A DNA stretch of 21,317 nucleotides from an uncultured Oscillospiraceae bacterium (GCA_947630345.1 CANRHF010000009.1:1-21317), one strand, 5' to 3'. Shown: positions 1 to 8,702, counted from the first letter of the stretch. Made by a program: numbers and translations. Notes: generated by a model not told the origin, from the letters alone.

Positions 1-3000
1 ACCGCCTGATCCAAGTGGAAGAAATAGAGGTACTTCCCCTTCACCCGGCGCTCGAAGATCCGCTCCAGGGCCGAGGCGTAGGCCTCTACCTGGGGGCGAT
101 ACCGTTCCACTGTCTGGGCCAGGTGGTCCGGTGATACGTGATCGGTCTTAAAATCCAGGACCGTGATGCCGTCCTCCTCCAAAATGGCGCAGTCCACCAC
201 ACCTTGCAGGAGGATCTTCTCCCCCTCCAAGTCCGGCGCGAGAACGCTGCCGTCATCCAGAATGGAGAACTTAAACTCCCGGAGGATGTTTTTTGCCTCC
301 CGGAGCCGCTTCCCCAGGTCGGAGTCAAAAAACCGTGCCAGGGAAGCGGAATCTATTGCCTGTTCCTGGTCCTCCGTGAGAAACCCTTCCTCTTTCAGCC
401 GGGTCAGCTCCGCACGCACGCCGGAAAGGCTGCCGCACGTTCCATAGTCGATGTATTGCAGCGCCAGATGAACGGCGCTTCCCCGGTCCTTGGCGGTCTG
501 AGCAAAGGCGGGGGCCCGCCAGGACCGCCGGGGCGCGGGGGGCTCCGGGGCGTTTTCGGCGGCCTCCCGGTCCTTTTCCCGGCCCTTCCGCTCCGTGGCG
601 GTCTGCTTGGAGGGCGCCTGGGTCGCCGCCTGATGCGGGTAGCGGAAAGCCAGCGACTGCCGCAGCTTTTCCAGGGTCTCTTCCGAAATGGGGGCCGCCG
701 GCGCGGCGGCGCTCAGGGTGTCTTCCGGCAGGGGGGCGGCCTGGGCGGTGACGATTTTCCATGGGAAATTGTCAGGGGACGAGGAATCGGTATCGCCGCC
801 CAGGGAAAACAGGGCGCCGGCCTCTGTCCGCTCCATAGCGGCAAGCAGCACCCAATCCCCCAGGCAGGATGCCGAGGCCGCCAGGGCCTCCCTGCCCCCA
901 AGGTCCCGCCGCAGGGCAATTCGGGCAAGGGCGTTTTCCGGGTTCCTGGAAGCGTAGCTCATGATCAGCCGATCCTTGGCTCGTGTCATGGCCACATAGA
1001 GCACCCGCAGTTCCTCCGAAAGGGTGGCGTCCAGGGTCTTGGCAGCGATGGCCCGCCGGGAAACGGTGGGATAGCGGACCCTGGTCCGTCTGTCCACACA
1101 GCTCAGTCCCAGTCCCAGATCCCGGTCGCACAGGACCTGGGCCCTGGCGCTCTCCAAATTGAAGCTTCGGGACAGGCCGCAGAGAAAGACCACGGGAAAT
1201 TCCAGGCCCTTGGACTTGTGAATGCTGAGGATGGCCACCCCGTTGTCCGTCTGGCCGGGCAGAACCAGGCCCCGGCTCTCCATGGCGTCCAGGTAGGCGA
1301 GGAAGGATTCCAGATCTCTGCGGCCTCGGCTCTCATACTCCGCGGCCAGGTGGTAAAACCCACGCAGGTTTTCTTCCCCGCCGCCGGGAAGGGCAGAAAA
1401 AACGCTGTCCAGCCTGGTAAGGGTAAACACCGCCTCCATCAGGCCCGTGAGCCGTTCCGTTCGGGCGGCCCGGCGGAGGGCCGTCAGGGTCTTGAGAAAG
1501 GCCGCGCTTTTCTCCCCGCCGTCCCGGCATACCGCGTCATATAAGGAGCCCTCCCGGCATCCGGCCCGGGCTCGGGCCAGATCCTCCGCCCGGAAGCCGA
1601 AGGCGGGGCTGCACAGGCAGGCCGCCAAAGGGATATCCTGCCGGGGGTTGCTGACAGTTTGCAGCAGGGAGCGCAGGACCATGACCTCCGGCGTTTGGAG
1701 CAGGTCTGTTCCCGCGCCGGAGGCGCAGGGAATGCCCCGGCGTTCCAGGGCCGCCCGGTAATAGGCGCCAACGGCGTTGGGCGAGCGGAGCAGGATCGCC
1801 ACATCGGAAGGCTGAATTGGGCTCAGCGCCCCCTCCCGGCGGATCAAATGGGTCCCGTCCAATAGCTGGGAGAGACGGTCCGCGATATACTCCGCCTCCT
1901 GAGCGTAGCCGTCCTGATCGGTTTGCAGCACATGCAGCTCCACCTCCGGCTCGCCCAGAGGCTCGTGGGACAGGCCCTCCCGCAAGGCCTCCTTGTCCGT
2001 GTAGGCAAGGCCCCCCACCTTTGGGGTCATGCAGGCGGAAAACACATGGTTCACCGCCTCCAAAACCGCCCCGCCGGACCGGAAATTCTGACTCAGCAGC
2101 ACCTTCCGGTCCTGGCCCGGCTCCGCCGGGGCGGGGACAAAGGAGCGGTACTTTTCCAGGAAAATGGAGGGGTCCGCCAGGCGGAACTGGTAAATGGACT
2201 GCTTCACGTCCCCCACCAGGAACAGATTCCCCCGGCGGGCGGTGAGGGCGGAAAAAATGGCGTCCTGGACGGCGTTGGTGTCCTGGTACTCGTCCACCAG
2301 CACCTCCCGGAACTTTCCTCCCACCTCCTCCGCCAGCTCTGTCGGGCCGGTACGGCCTCGGCCCAGGAACAGGTCCAGGGTCTTTTGCTCCAAATCCGAG
2401 AAATCCAAAATCCTGCGGGCGGCCTTTGCCCGGTCATAGGCCCGGGAAAAACGGCGTACCAGGTCGGTCAGCCCAGCGGCGGCCGGAGCGGCCAGAGTCA
2501 GGTCCTCCAAAACCCGGGCGCTGGAGTCGGTGAATGCCCGGAGCTTGCTCTTGAAAAGGTCCTTGCAGTCCTCCCGCAGGGCCTTGATCCGATCGGATAA
2601 CTGGGGGTCCGGGAATTTTTTGGGGAAATACAGCCGGCCAAAATCCACCTGGAAGCCGGCGACGCCGTCCCAGGTCCGCTCCTGGGATAAGTTGCGCAGC
2701 TGCTCCGCCGTATCGGACAGGAGCCCCGCCACCTTGCCCCAGCCCTCCTTCTTTTCCGCCGCTTGGGCACAGGACCGAAGGATGGCGATCTGGCCTTCCA
2801 GGCTGTCCCGAAGGTCCGCCATCAGATACTGCCCCCACGGGGTCTGGGCCGCGTCGGCGACGGCGCTTTGACTTCCCTGGGCGGCGCAGAACTTAAGATA
2901 CCCCTCCGGGTCCAGGTGGCAGCGGGAACTGTCATAAACCTTTAAAATCAGACCGGGGATCAGGGCGTCGTCCCGGCCCAGGCCCTGGGTATCCACAAAG

Positions 3001-3476
3001 GCCCGGAAGGCGGCGTCCTCCGCCGCGCCCTCGTAGGCCGCCTCCAAGAGCCGGTTCAGGACCGTTTCCCGCAGCTCCTGGCACTCGCTTTCATCCGCGA
3101 TCCGAAAATCCCCGGGAATCTCCAGCCGGTAGGCGTACTCCCGCAGAATCTCGCCGCAGAAGCCGTGGACCGTGGAGATTTTGGTCAGGTACAGCCGCTG
3201 CAGCTGCCGCTGCATATGCCGGTTTTCCGGATGCTCCCCCACATAGGCGGTAAGCCGGGCGGCGATCTTCCCCCGCAGCTCGGCGGCGGCGGCGTTGGTA
3301 TAAGTAATGATGAGAAATTCGTCGATATCCGCCGGATGGTTGGGGTCCGTCAGGTAGCTCAAGAGCCGGTCCACCAGCACCTTGGTCTTCCCGGAGCCCG
3401 CGGCGGCGGAGACTAGCAGCCGCCCGCCCCGGTCGGAAACCGCTAGGGCCTGTTCGGGAGTCAGGTTCTCAGCCAT
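1..3476 (-). CDS. addA: ATP-dependent helicase/nuclease subunit A (AddA), C-terminus cut by window edge
   Basis: AddA is the 3'-5' helicase and nuclease subunit of AddAB, the Firmicute counterpart of RecBCD that resects double-strand breaks for recombination. The frame is open from the ATG at 3476 to the window edge (about 1158 codons). Visible SF1A helicase motifs are Walker A AAAGSGKT (24-31), TYTNAAAAELR (motif Ia), Walker B DEYQDTN (395-401), VGDVKQSIYQFR (motif III), SIHKSKGLEFPVVFL (motif V) and LYVAMTRAKDR (motif VI, about 823-834). The C-terminal RecB-type nuclease domain shows GVVDCAI followed by VLDFKTD (D1108, K1110). The final residues, YLYFFHLDQAV, look like the normal end of the family, so only a few residues should be missing. 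The ATG overlaps the addB stop (ATGGCTGA) behind an AGGAGG site, implying translational coupling. Identification is very secure. Confidence 0.97.
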   Translation of the reverse strand, partial: MAENLTPEQALAVSDRGGRLLVSAAAGSGKTKVLVDRLLSYLTDPNHPADIDEFLIITYTNAAAAELRGKIAARLTAYVGEHPENRHMQRQLQRLYLTKISTVHGFCGEILREYAYRLEIPGDFRIADESECQELRETVLNRLLEAAYEGAAEDAAFRAFVDTQGLGRDDALIPGLILKVYDSSRCHLDPEGYLKFCAAQGSQSAVADAAQTPWGQYLMADLRDSLEGQIAILRSCAQAAEKKEGWGKVAGLLSDTAEQLRNLSQERTWDGVAGFQVDFGRLYFPKKFPDPQLSDRIKALREDCKDLFKSKLRAFTDSSARVLEDLTLAAPAAAGLTDLVRRFSRAYDRAKAARRILDFSDLEQKTLDLFLGRGRTGPTELAEEVGGKFREVLVDEYQDTNAVQDAIFSALTARRGNLFLVGDVKQSIYQFRLADPSIFLEKYRSFVPAPAEPGQDRKVLLSQNFRSGGAVLEAVNHVFSACMTPKVGGLAYTDKEALREGLSHEPLGEPEVELHVLQTDQDGYAQEAEYIADRLSQLLDGTHLIRREGALSPIQPSDVAILLRSPNAVGAYYRAALERRGIPCASGAGTDLLQTPEVMVLRSLLQTVSNPRQDIPLAACLCSPAFGFRAEDLARARAGCREGSLYDAVCRDGGEKSAAFLKTLTALRRAARTERLTGLMEAVFTLTRLDSVFSALPGGGEENLRGFYHLAAEYESRGRRDLESFLAYLDAMESRGLVLPGQTDNGVAILSIHKSKGLEFPVVFLCGLSRSFNLESARAQVLCDRDLGLGLSCVDRRTRVRYPTVSRRAIAAKTLDATLSEELRVLYVAMTRAKDRLIMSYASRNPENALARIALRRDLGGREALAASASCLGDWVLLAAMERTEAGALFSLGGDTDSSSPDNFPWKIVTAQAAPLPEDTLSAAAPAAPISEETLEKLRQSLAFRYPHQAATQAPSKQTATERKGREKDREAAENAPEPPAPRRSWRAPAFAQTAKDRGSAVHLALQYIDYGTCGSLSGVRAELTRLKEEGFLTEDQEQAIDSASLARFFDSDLGKRLREAKNILREFKFSILDDGSVLAPDLEGEKILLQGVVDCAILEEDGITVLDFKTDHVSPDHLAQTVERYRPQVEAYASALERIFERRVKGKYLYFFHLDQA

Positions 3477-6400
3477 GGCGATCCTCCTTTTCCAGCGCGG
3501 TCCAAAATTCTTGGGCCTCCATTTTTCGCCCGTTCCGCCGCTGTCCCGTCCCCCGGCAGACAGCGCCGTAGGGACAGTAGGCGCAGGCGTCGTGGGCAGA
3601 GCCCCGGGCGTAGGGGTTGGGGGCGACCCTTCCGGCGGCGATCTCGTCCGCCATCCGGCCCACCAGCCGGAACACATAGCGCTTCAGCAGGGCAAGCTGC
3701 TCCCGGTCCGCCAGGTCGCCGGTGAGGGAGCCGTCCTTGCCCCGCTTGCAGCACAGCCGGACCGGGGAATCGCCGGGCTCCATGGCTCGGATCACCGGCT
3801 CCTCCCCCAGCAGCAGGCCCCGCCGGCGCCACTGCTTCTGCCGCTCCTTTTCTGCAGCCTCCTCCCCCAGCCGGCTGTCCGCCGGGAGCACCGGGGCCCG
3901 GGCGGGAAAATACTCCACGCCCGCCGGGATGGGAGACCGGCCCAGCAGGTCGCCGCCTGTGTCCGCCAGGGCGAAGAGGTACAGTAGCATTTGAAGGCCC
4001 AGGCCATGATAGAGGTCGCAGTAATCCATATCCTTTTTTCCGGTTTTGTAGTCCACAACACGGAAATAGGTGTTCTCTCCTTGACGCCACACGTCCACCC
4101 GGTCCACAACGCCCCGGAGGATGGCGTCCATTTTCTCCCCGGAGGCGTTGACCGGCGGGCGGCCCCGGTCGCCGAAGGGCAGCTCAAAATAGGCGGGGGC
4201 AAACTGAGCCTCCCGCAGCTCCCGCCAGACCTCCTCCACCACCATCTCCAGCTCCCGGGCATTCCGCTGGAACAGGTAGGAAGCCCGGGCGTCCAGCTGC
4301 CCGAAGCGCTCCTGAGCATAGGCCGCCGAGTGGAACCGGGCGATGGACATGGTCTCCTCCAGGCCCGTGTTGTGAAAGCCGCCCTGGGCCATGACCTGGC
4401 GGCAAGTCTTCTCTAAGACCGCGTGGATGTAGGTGCCGAACTCCGCCGGATCGATGGCGGCGGGCTTCCGCTCCTGGGCCCGGATGCCATACTGGAGAAA
4501 ATAGGCCAAACGGCAGTCGGCCTGCCGGTCGATCTGCGAGGCGGACAGCCGCAGAGCGCCGCCATAGAGGGCCGCCACGGTTTCCGGGGACAGCGTGCCC
4601 AGGGATTGACCGGCCTGGTCCCGCACCTGCCTGAAAACGTCGGTCAGGCCCAGAGCATCGGCGGCTTCCTCGCCGCCCAGCCGCGCAAGAAACGCCCCAG
4701 CCTCCAACCGGTCCGTCCGGGCAGCGCCCAAAAGCATACCCACCGGCTCCGTGCCGCCGGCCATCCGTGCCAGGCGGCTGTAGAGAAAGGAGGGCTGGGC
4801 CGAGCAGGACACCGTCACCGTCTGGGAAGCGCCGGCAAAAACGCCGTATATTTCGGCAAATTCCGCCTGGAGGCCCTCCAGCGCCCCGCCGGTGAGGGGC
4901 ACCCCCAGGGAACGGAGCGTCACCCGCTCCCGGTCCGTCAGAACCCCCCGGGAACCGCTGTATCGGGGAAGGTTTCCTTCCTCGGCGGCCAGGACGAACA
5001 GGTGCCGGCACTGCTGGCACCGAAGGGCGCTGACCGGACCCACCGTCACGGCGTCCAGCACCGGCGGAATGGTACCCACATCGTACTGGCTGAGAAGCAG
5101 CGTCAGCAGCCGGACAAAGCTCTCCGGCTCCCAATGGGTCGGACCCAGCACATCGTAAAGCTGCTCCAGGGCGTTCAGCAGAATCTCCCAGAGCTGGCCC
5201 AGGATCTGGGCACCCCGGTTGTCCCCGGCGCCGTCCAACTCCTCCGCCATCCGGCCTAGGCGGTCTGCCAGGGACAGCTGGGTCAGGAACCGGTAAAGGG
5301 CCTCCACCTGGTCGGCCAGGTTCCCGCTCTGCCGGAACCCACGCCAAAGCCCCTCCAGAGGCGCCAAGGCCCGGTCCCTTGCCTCGTTGAGGGCCCGAAG
5401 GGTCTCCCGGGCGGCGTCGTTCCATTCCCCGCCCAATCCCTCGGGATGCCGCTCCCAGGGCCGCAACCAGCGGCTGCCCTGGATGTTCCAAAGCAGGGCG
5501 TAGTTTTCCACCCGGTCTGCCTCCTCCGGGGTCAGGGGGGAAACCATGGATTTTAAGTAACGCAGCACGTCCCGGCGTTCAAAGCCCCCCAGTGCCGCGT
5601 CCAGGGCGGTGAGCACGGCCGAGATCACCGTTCTGCCCAGAATATCTTCGGTGCCGGAGATGTAGATCGGGATCCCCCGGCGGCGAAACACCAGCTGGAG
5701 CAGCTGGCGATATCCTGGAAGGTCCCCGCAGGCCACGCTGATATCCCGATACCGGCAGCCGGCGGCCACCAGATCCAAGATCCGCTCCGCCACGGCCTGG
5801 CACTCCTCCATGGGGCTGCCTGCGGCGAACGCGTGGACCTGCCCGGGAAGCTGGGGAAGCGCCCCCTGGAACAGGGCTGCGTGGAGGGGGGACAGCGGCA
5901 CCGAACGGGGCGGCACGGTGGTGATCTCCACCGGCTTGCCCGCCTCCTGGGCGCACCGCAGCAGGTCCATAGCGGTCTGGCCCGCCTTTTCAAAGGCCAT
6001 GGCGTTTGAACCGGCCCGGTCGCAGTTCAGGCTGACGGTGACCAGGGGGGAAACTTCGATCAGATGCTCCAAAATCGCCATGTGCTGGCGGGTAAAATCA
6101 GGAAAGCCGTCGATGTAAAAAACGTGGCGCTGGGCAAAATCCCCAGCTTCCAGCTGGGAAAGGAGCCAGTTCATCTGGTCCCTTGGGTCCCGGCTGCCCC
6201 GGGCGCAGAGGGTGTCGTAGGTTTCCAGAAGCAATGCCAGCTCCTCCAGCTTTTGGGCGAAGCTGCCCTCCAGGGCCTGGGACGCCCGCCGTAGGTCCTC
6301 CGGTTGGATCCGGCAGCGCTTAAATTCGTCCACAGCCTCCACCAGTCCGGTCAAAAACTCCGGGCGGGTCTCCACCGAGGCATAGGCCTTCAACCGGCTG

Positions 6401-6702
6401 TGAAGCTGCCGGGCCGCCGCCGCCATGGCCACCACCCGGCCGCCGGCGTCCATGCAGTTTTCAGGGGCCACGCCCATCCACTCCGCCACCCGGCGGGCTA
6501 AGCGGGTGAAGGACAGCACCTCCGCGTAGCGGCTGGCGGTGTCCCCCGCCGCCAGGCAGAGCCGCCGCTCCATCTCGTGGCTGATCAGTTCCGGAACCAG
6601 CAGAATCCGCCCGGCCTGGCGGTCGGACACGTCTTGGGCGATCCGGGACAAAACGGCGTCCCGGTTGGCGATCCAGTCGGTTCCCAGGAGCAGACGCAGC
6701 AT
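3469..6702 (-). CDS. addB: ATP-dependent helicase/nuclease subunit B (AddB)
   Basis: AddB is the second nuclease and Chi-recognition subunit of AddAB; 1077 residues, slightly shorter than the Bacillus protein. The C-terminal half carries the RecB-family nuclease: H760 in FGTYIHAVLE, then VVDRVDVW and VVDYKTGKKD (D884, K886). Four cysteines fit the AddB iron-sulfur cluster: C730 in ADCRLAYFL, and C1040, C1043 and C1049 in CAYCPYGAVC. The N-terminus reads MLRLLLGTDWIANRDAVL, where AddB proteins usually have a Walker A GxxGxGKT; here that loop has no GKT. I chose the ATG at 6702 because GAGGTGAG lies just upstream; a GTG at 6711 falls inside that ribosome binding site. addA follows with an 8-nt overlap. 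The call is secure; the start could shift by three codons. Confidence 0.95.
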   Translation of the reverse strand: MLRLLLGTDWIANRDAVLSRIAQDVSDRQAGRILLVPELISHEMERRLCLAAGDTASRYAEVLSFTRLARRVAEWMGVAPENCMDAGGRVVAMAAAARQLHSRLKAYASVETRPEFLTGLVEAVDEFKRCRIQPEDLRRASQALEGSFAQKLEELALLLETYDTLCARGSRDPRDQMNWLLSQLEAGDFAQRHVFYIDGFPDFTRQHMAILEHLIEVSPLVTVSLNCDRAGSNAMAFEKAGQTAMDLLRCAQEAGKPVEITTVPPRSVPLSPLHAALFQGALPQLPGQVHAFAAGSPMEECQAVAERILDLVAAGCRYRDISVACGDLPGYRQLLQLVFRRRGIPIYISGTEDILGRTVISAVLTALDAALGGFERRDVLRYLKSMVSPLTPEEADRVENYALLWNIQGSRWLRPWERHPEGLGGEWNDAARETLRALNEARDRALAPLEGLWRGFRQSGNLADQVEALYRFLTQLSLADRLGRMAEELDGAGDNRGAQILGQLWEILLNALEQLYDVLGPTHWEPESFVRLLTLLLSQYDVGTIPPVLDAVTVGPVSALRCQQCRHLFVLAAEEGNLPRYSGSRGVLTDRERVTLRSLGVPLTGGALEGLQAEFAEIYGVFAGASQTVTVSCSAQPSFLYSRLARMAGGTEPVGMLLGAARTDRLEAGAFLARLGGEEAADALGLTDVFRQVRDQAGQSLGTLSPETVAALYGGALRLSASQIDRQADCRLAYFLQYGIRAQERKPAAIDPAEFGTYIHAVLEKTCRQVMAQGGFHNTGLEETMSIARFHSAAYAQERFGQLDARASYLFQRNARELEMVVEEVWRELREAQFAPAYFELPFGDRGRPPVNASGEKMDAILRGVVDRVDVWRQGENTYFRVVDYKTGKKDMDYCDLYHGLGLQMLLYLFALADTGGDLLGRSPIPAGVEYFPARAPVLPADSRLGEEAAEKERQKQWRRRGLLLGEEPVIRAMEPGDSPVRLCCKRGKDGSLTGDLADREQLALLKRYVFRLVGRMADEIAAGRVAPNPYARGSAHDACAYCPYGAVCRGTGQRRNGRKMEAQEFWTALEKEDRHG

Positions 6703-6729
6703 AAGCCTCACCTCTTTGTCATTTTAGCT

Positions 6730-6758
6730 ATTATAACACGGAATTGGTCCCATGGACA
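6730..6758 (-). promoter_or_regulatory. Sigma-A-type promoter of addBA
   Basis: Read on the minus strand, an extended -10 TGTTATAAT (6730-6738) is a perfect TGn plus TATAAT. A weak -35 TGTCCA (6753-6758, three of six matches) sits 17 bp upstream. It lies between the spoIIR stop and the addB start, about 28 bases before the ATG, so addBA can be expressed independently of spoIIR. The assignment rests on sequence match alone. Confidence 0.7.
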
Positions 6759-6762
6759 GGGT

Positions 6763-7377
6763 TCATTTCCCGGAAAAAAAGAAATTATCCAGTCTGCCCA
6801 GCCAGTCCAGCAGGAAAAAACGAAGCTGATACGTCCCTTCCCTCGCCAGGGCGCCGGAAAGGGTCTGGGAAAAGCCGGCGGAGGCGGCCTTCTCCCGAAA
6901 CGCCTCCTGGGTCTGGGGCAGGCACAGGCTGGGAAACACCACGCACCACCAATTATGCCCCTCCCCGGGGCCGATCACCACCCGCAGGGCGGTATACACC
7001 CCGGCGGGGAGCCGGAAGGTGTCGTAGGTCCGAAGAGGAAACGCCTCCCGCTCCAGACTTACCCGTGCGGTCTGGTCGTATCCCAGTTCGGACAAGATTC
7101 GGTTGGTCAGGGCCTCCAAATCCGCCAAGCGGTCCCGCAGATACGCCTCCGCCTGGGCCTGATCGGGCAATTCCTCCAGAACCGGCTCTAACCAGGCCGT
7201 GATGGCGTCCCGCACCTGGAGCTTCACCTCCTGATCCTGGGGCGAATCGGAGGCCGCCACCACATGGAGGCGGATCAGGCCGTCACTGAGCAGCTGCCGG
7301 TCCTTCAGCACCCCCACATACCAGGCCATCAGGCCCAGGAGCAGGACCAACGCGGTAAACTGGACCAATTTCTTCAT
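6763..7377 (-). CDS. spoIIR: Stage II sporulation protein R (SpoIIR)
   Basis: SpoIIR is the forespore-made secreted signal that activates the protease SpoIIGA, which processes pro-sigma-E in the mother cell. The 204-residue product starts MKKLVQFTALVLLLG, with one hydrophobic segment (about 6-23) acting as signal or anchor. The family core follows: IRLHVVAASDSPQDQ (from about 35), then KLQVRDA, and the signature GHNWWCVVFPSLC with H141, W143, W144 and C145. An in-frame upstream Met at 7428 would add 17 residues without hydrophobic character and overlap ispE; the MKK start gives a proper signal sequence. It follows ispE by 53 bp and precedes addB by 60 bp. A candidate sigma-F promoter lies upstream, as expected for forespore expression. 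It shows that the organism, or its recent ancestor, forms endospores. Confidence 0.93.
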   Translation of the reverse strand: MKKLVQFTALVLLLGLMAWYVGVLKDRQLLSDGLIRLHVVAASDSPQDQEVKLQVRDAITAWLEPVLEELPDQAQAEAYLRDRLADLEALTNRILSELGYDQTARVSLEREAFPLRTYDTFRLPAGVYTALRVVIGPGEGHNWWCVVFPSLCLPQTQEAFREKAASAGFSQTLSGALAREGTYQLRFFLLDWLGRLDNFFFSGK

Positions 7378-7407
7378 AAAAAACACCGTCCACACTGAAA
7401 TGCCTTC

Positions 7408-7436
7408 AGTATGGACGGATAATGGCAAAATTATAC
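7408..7436 (-). promoter_or_regulatory. Candidate sigma-F (forespore) promoter of spoIIR
   Basis: On the minus strand a GTATA box (7432-7436) is followed after 15 bp by GTCCATACT (7408-7416). The Bacillus sigma-F pattern is roughly GTATA, 15 bp, GGnnAnAnT, so only the second base of the -10 departs. Predicted transcription would start about 24 bases before the spoIIR ATG. In B. subtilis spoIIR is known to be sigma-F dependent, which makes the match meaningful. The -35 overlaps the final codons of ispE. Confidence 0.55.
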
Positions 7437-8288
7437 AGATCTGGCAATAAAAATCTGGGGATAATGGTCCTTCAGCATGTTGCAGGCCACGGCGGCAAAT
7501 TCAAAACTGGGCATCATCCCGTACACCGCCGAGCCGGAACCGGTCATCTGCTGGCCCAGGGAGCCATAGGTATTGAGAATCGACTTGATATAGTTCAGCT
7601 CCAGGTGGTCCTGGGTCACCACGGGATCAAAGACGTTGTAGATCCCGTCGGCCACCTTCCCCAGGTCCCCGGCAAGCAGGGCACTCTCCATGGCCCGGTG
7701 GTCCGGGTGCTTGGGAATGACGGTCCGGTCCAGCTTTTGGTACAGCTCCGGGGTGGAAATAGAAAAATCAGGCTTGCACACCACGAAAAAGCACTCGGGA
7801 AGATCCGGCAGCTTCCGCAGCCGCTCGCCCCTGCCCTCCACCATGGCAGTACCCCCCAAAACGCAGAAGGGTACGTCGCTTCCCACCAGACTCCCCAGCT
7901 CCGCCAGGGCCAAGATGGAATAGGGTGCGTCGTAATGCCGGTTCAGAGCCCGCAGCACCGCCGCGGCGTCGGCGCTGCCGCCGCCTAAGCCGGCCTGGGC
8001 GGGGATCCGCTTGAATAGATCGATGGTCAGACCCTCCGGGTCACGGCGGGCGTTTTGGAAAAAAACCTCCGCCGCCTTCCAGGCCAAATTTTCCGGGCCC
8101 TTGGGCAGCGCCTCCCAATTGCAGGTGAGCTTCCAAGGCTCCTTGGTGCCCAGGGTCAGGGTCACGTCGTCCCGGATGGAGACCGTCTGCATGATACTGC
8201 GCAGATCGTGATAGCCGTCCGGGCGCTTGCCCAGCACGTCCAGGGTCAGATTGACCTTCGCGAAGGCCGGTTCGTGAAGAATGATCAT
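7431..8288 (-). CDS. ispE: 4-diphosphocytidyl-2-C-methyl-D-erythritol kinase (IspE)
   Basis: IspE phosphorylates 4-diphosphocytidyl-2-C-methylerythritol with ATP in the non-mevalonate (MEP) isoprenoid pathway, in the cytosol. The product has 285 residues, the usual family length. GHMP-kinase features are the N-terminal AFAKVNLTLDVLGKRPDGYH (catalytic Lys at K11), the glycine-rich ATP loop GLGGGSAD (100-107), and the C-terminal MTGSGSAVYGMM. I chose the ATG at 8288 because an AAAGGAGA site precedes it by a suitable distance and the homologous N-terminus begins there; upstream in-frame codons to 8531 run antisense through the DUF378 gene and are not coding. The gene is first in a minus-strand series with spoIIR and addBA. 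I saw no convincing promoter for it. Confidence 0.95.
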   Translation of the reverse strand: MIILHEPAFAKVNLTLDVLGKRPDGYHDLRSIMQTVSIRDDVTLTLGTKEPWKLTCNWEALPKGPENLAWKAAEVFFQNARRDPEGLTIDLFKRIPAQAGLGGGSADAAAVLRALNRHYDAPYSILALAELGSLVGSDVPFCVLGGTAMVEGRGERLRKLPDLPECFFVVCKPDFSISTPELYQKLDRTVIPKHPDHRAMESALLAGDLGKVADGIYNVFDPVVTQDHLELNYIKSILNTYGSLGQQMTGSGSAVYGMMPSFEFAAVACNMLKDHYPQIFIARSV

Positions 8289-8406
8289 GATCTTCTCCTT
8301 TCGCGCCGATTGGCAGCCATGCCCATTTTCCCCGAATCTTTCCGGAATAAACCATTCCTGCCTGGGAAATCTATTGACAGCCCAATTTTGGATCGGAGGT
8401 TTAAAA

Positions 8407-8613
8407 ATGGATACCTTGGCGCTGATACTTTCCATCATCGGCTCCATCAACTGGGGCCTGGTGGGCATTTTCCAATTTGATCTGGTGGCCTGGCTGTTTA
8501 ACGGGCAGGACGCCCTGCTCAGCCGAATCATCTATACTGTGATCGGCCTGGCGGGACTTTGGTGCATCTCCCTGCTGTTCCGAAAGGGCAGCCACGGCGG
8601 AAGCGAAAGCTGA
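8407..8613 (+). CDS. Small DUF378 (YuzA-like) membrane protein
   Basis: The 68-residue protein begins MDTLALILSIIGSINWGLVG, matching the DUF378 family in which an INWGLVG motif lies in the first membrane helix. Two transmembrane segments are apparent (about 4-22 and 41-58) with a short loop, QFDLVAWLFNGQDALLSR, between them, and a hydrophilic tail KGSHGGSES. The start is set by GGAGG at 8395-8399, eight bases before the ATG; upstream in-frame codons are antisense to the ispE 5' region. The function of the family is unknown. It is divergent from ispE and probably monocistronic, since hairpins follow directly after its stop. Family assignment comes from remembered motif similarity and is fairly secure. 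Confidence 0.85.
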   Translation: MDTLALILSIIGSINWGLVGIFQFDLVAWLFNGQDALLSRIIYTVIGLAGLWCISLLFRKGSHGGSES

Positions 8614-8617
8614 AAGC

Positions 8618-8655
8618 CCGCCGCATTTGAAGCGCACCAATGCGGCGGCACTTTT
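8618..8655 (+). terminator. Intrinsic terminator after the DUF378 gene
   Basis: A perfect 10-bp stem, CCGCCGCATT (8618-8627) with AATGCGGCGG (8639-8648), has an 11-base loop and is followed by CAC and TTTT. It begins five bases after the DUF378 stop. The right arm is shared with the next hairpin, so the two cannot form together. Confidence 0.7.
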
Positions 8656-8675
8656 ACAGGTGCCGCCGCAGGTTT
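8641..8675. terminator. Overlapping GC-rich hairpin between convergent genes
   Basis: TGCGGCGGCAC (8641-8651) pairs perfectly with GTGCCGCCGCA (8660-8670) around the 8-base loop TTTTACAG, and GGTTTT follows on the plus strand. On the minus strand the same pair of hairpins lies about 30 bases beyond the stop of the Ig-like protein gene, although the T-tract there is short (GCTTTC). It probably acts as a backup plus-strand terminator and a weak one for the convergent gene. Confidence 0.55.
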
Positions 8676-8702
8676 TCCCTTGGAACGCGCGGTTCGGGGC
8701 GG

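Noticed and set aside
138..1544. Plus-strand open frame of 468 codons across addA
   Set aside because: It is antisense to the helicase motif VI and nuclease region of addA; its long Gly/Pro/Arg stretches are not protein-like.
6703..6711. GTG start of addB three codons upstream
   Set aside because: This GTG is part of the ribosome binding site for the ATG at 6702, and the family N-terminus begins MLxLLLG.
7390..7414. Hairpin CCACACTGAA/TTCAGTATGG between ispE and spoIIR as a terminator
   Set aside because: The stem has a mismatch and is AT-rich, and the T-run on the minus strand is six bases away beside the spoIIR start; the sigma-F-like elements explain part of it.
8374..8379. Perfect TTGACA as -35 of the DUF378 gene
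   Set aside because: The bases 17-18 downstream are the ribosome binding site and no -10-like sequence is there, so it is probably chance; the promoter of this gene is not identified.
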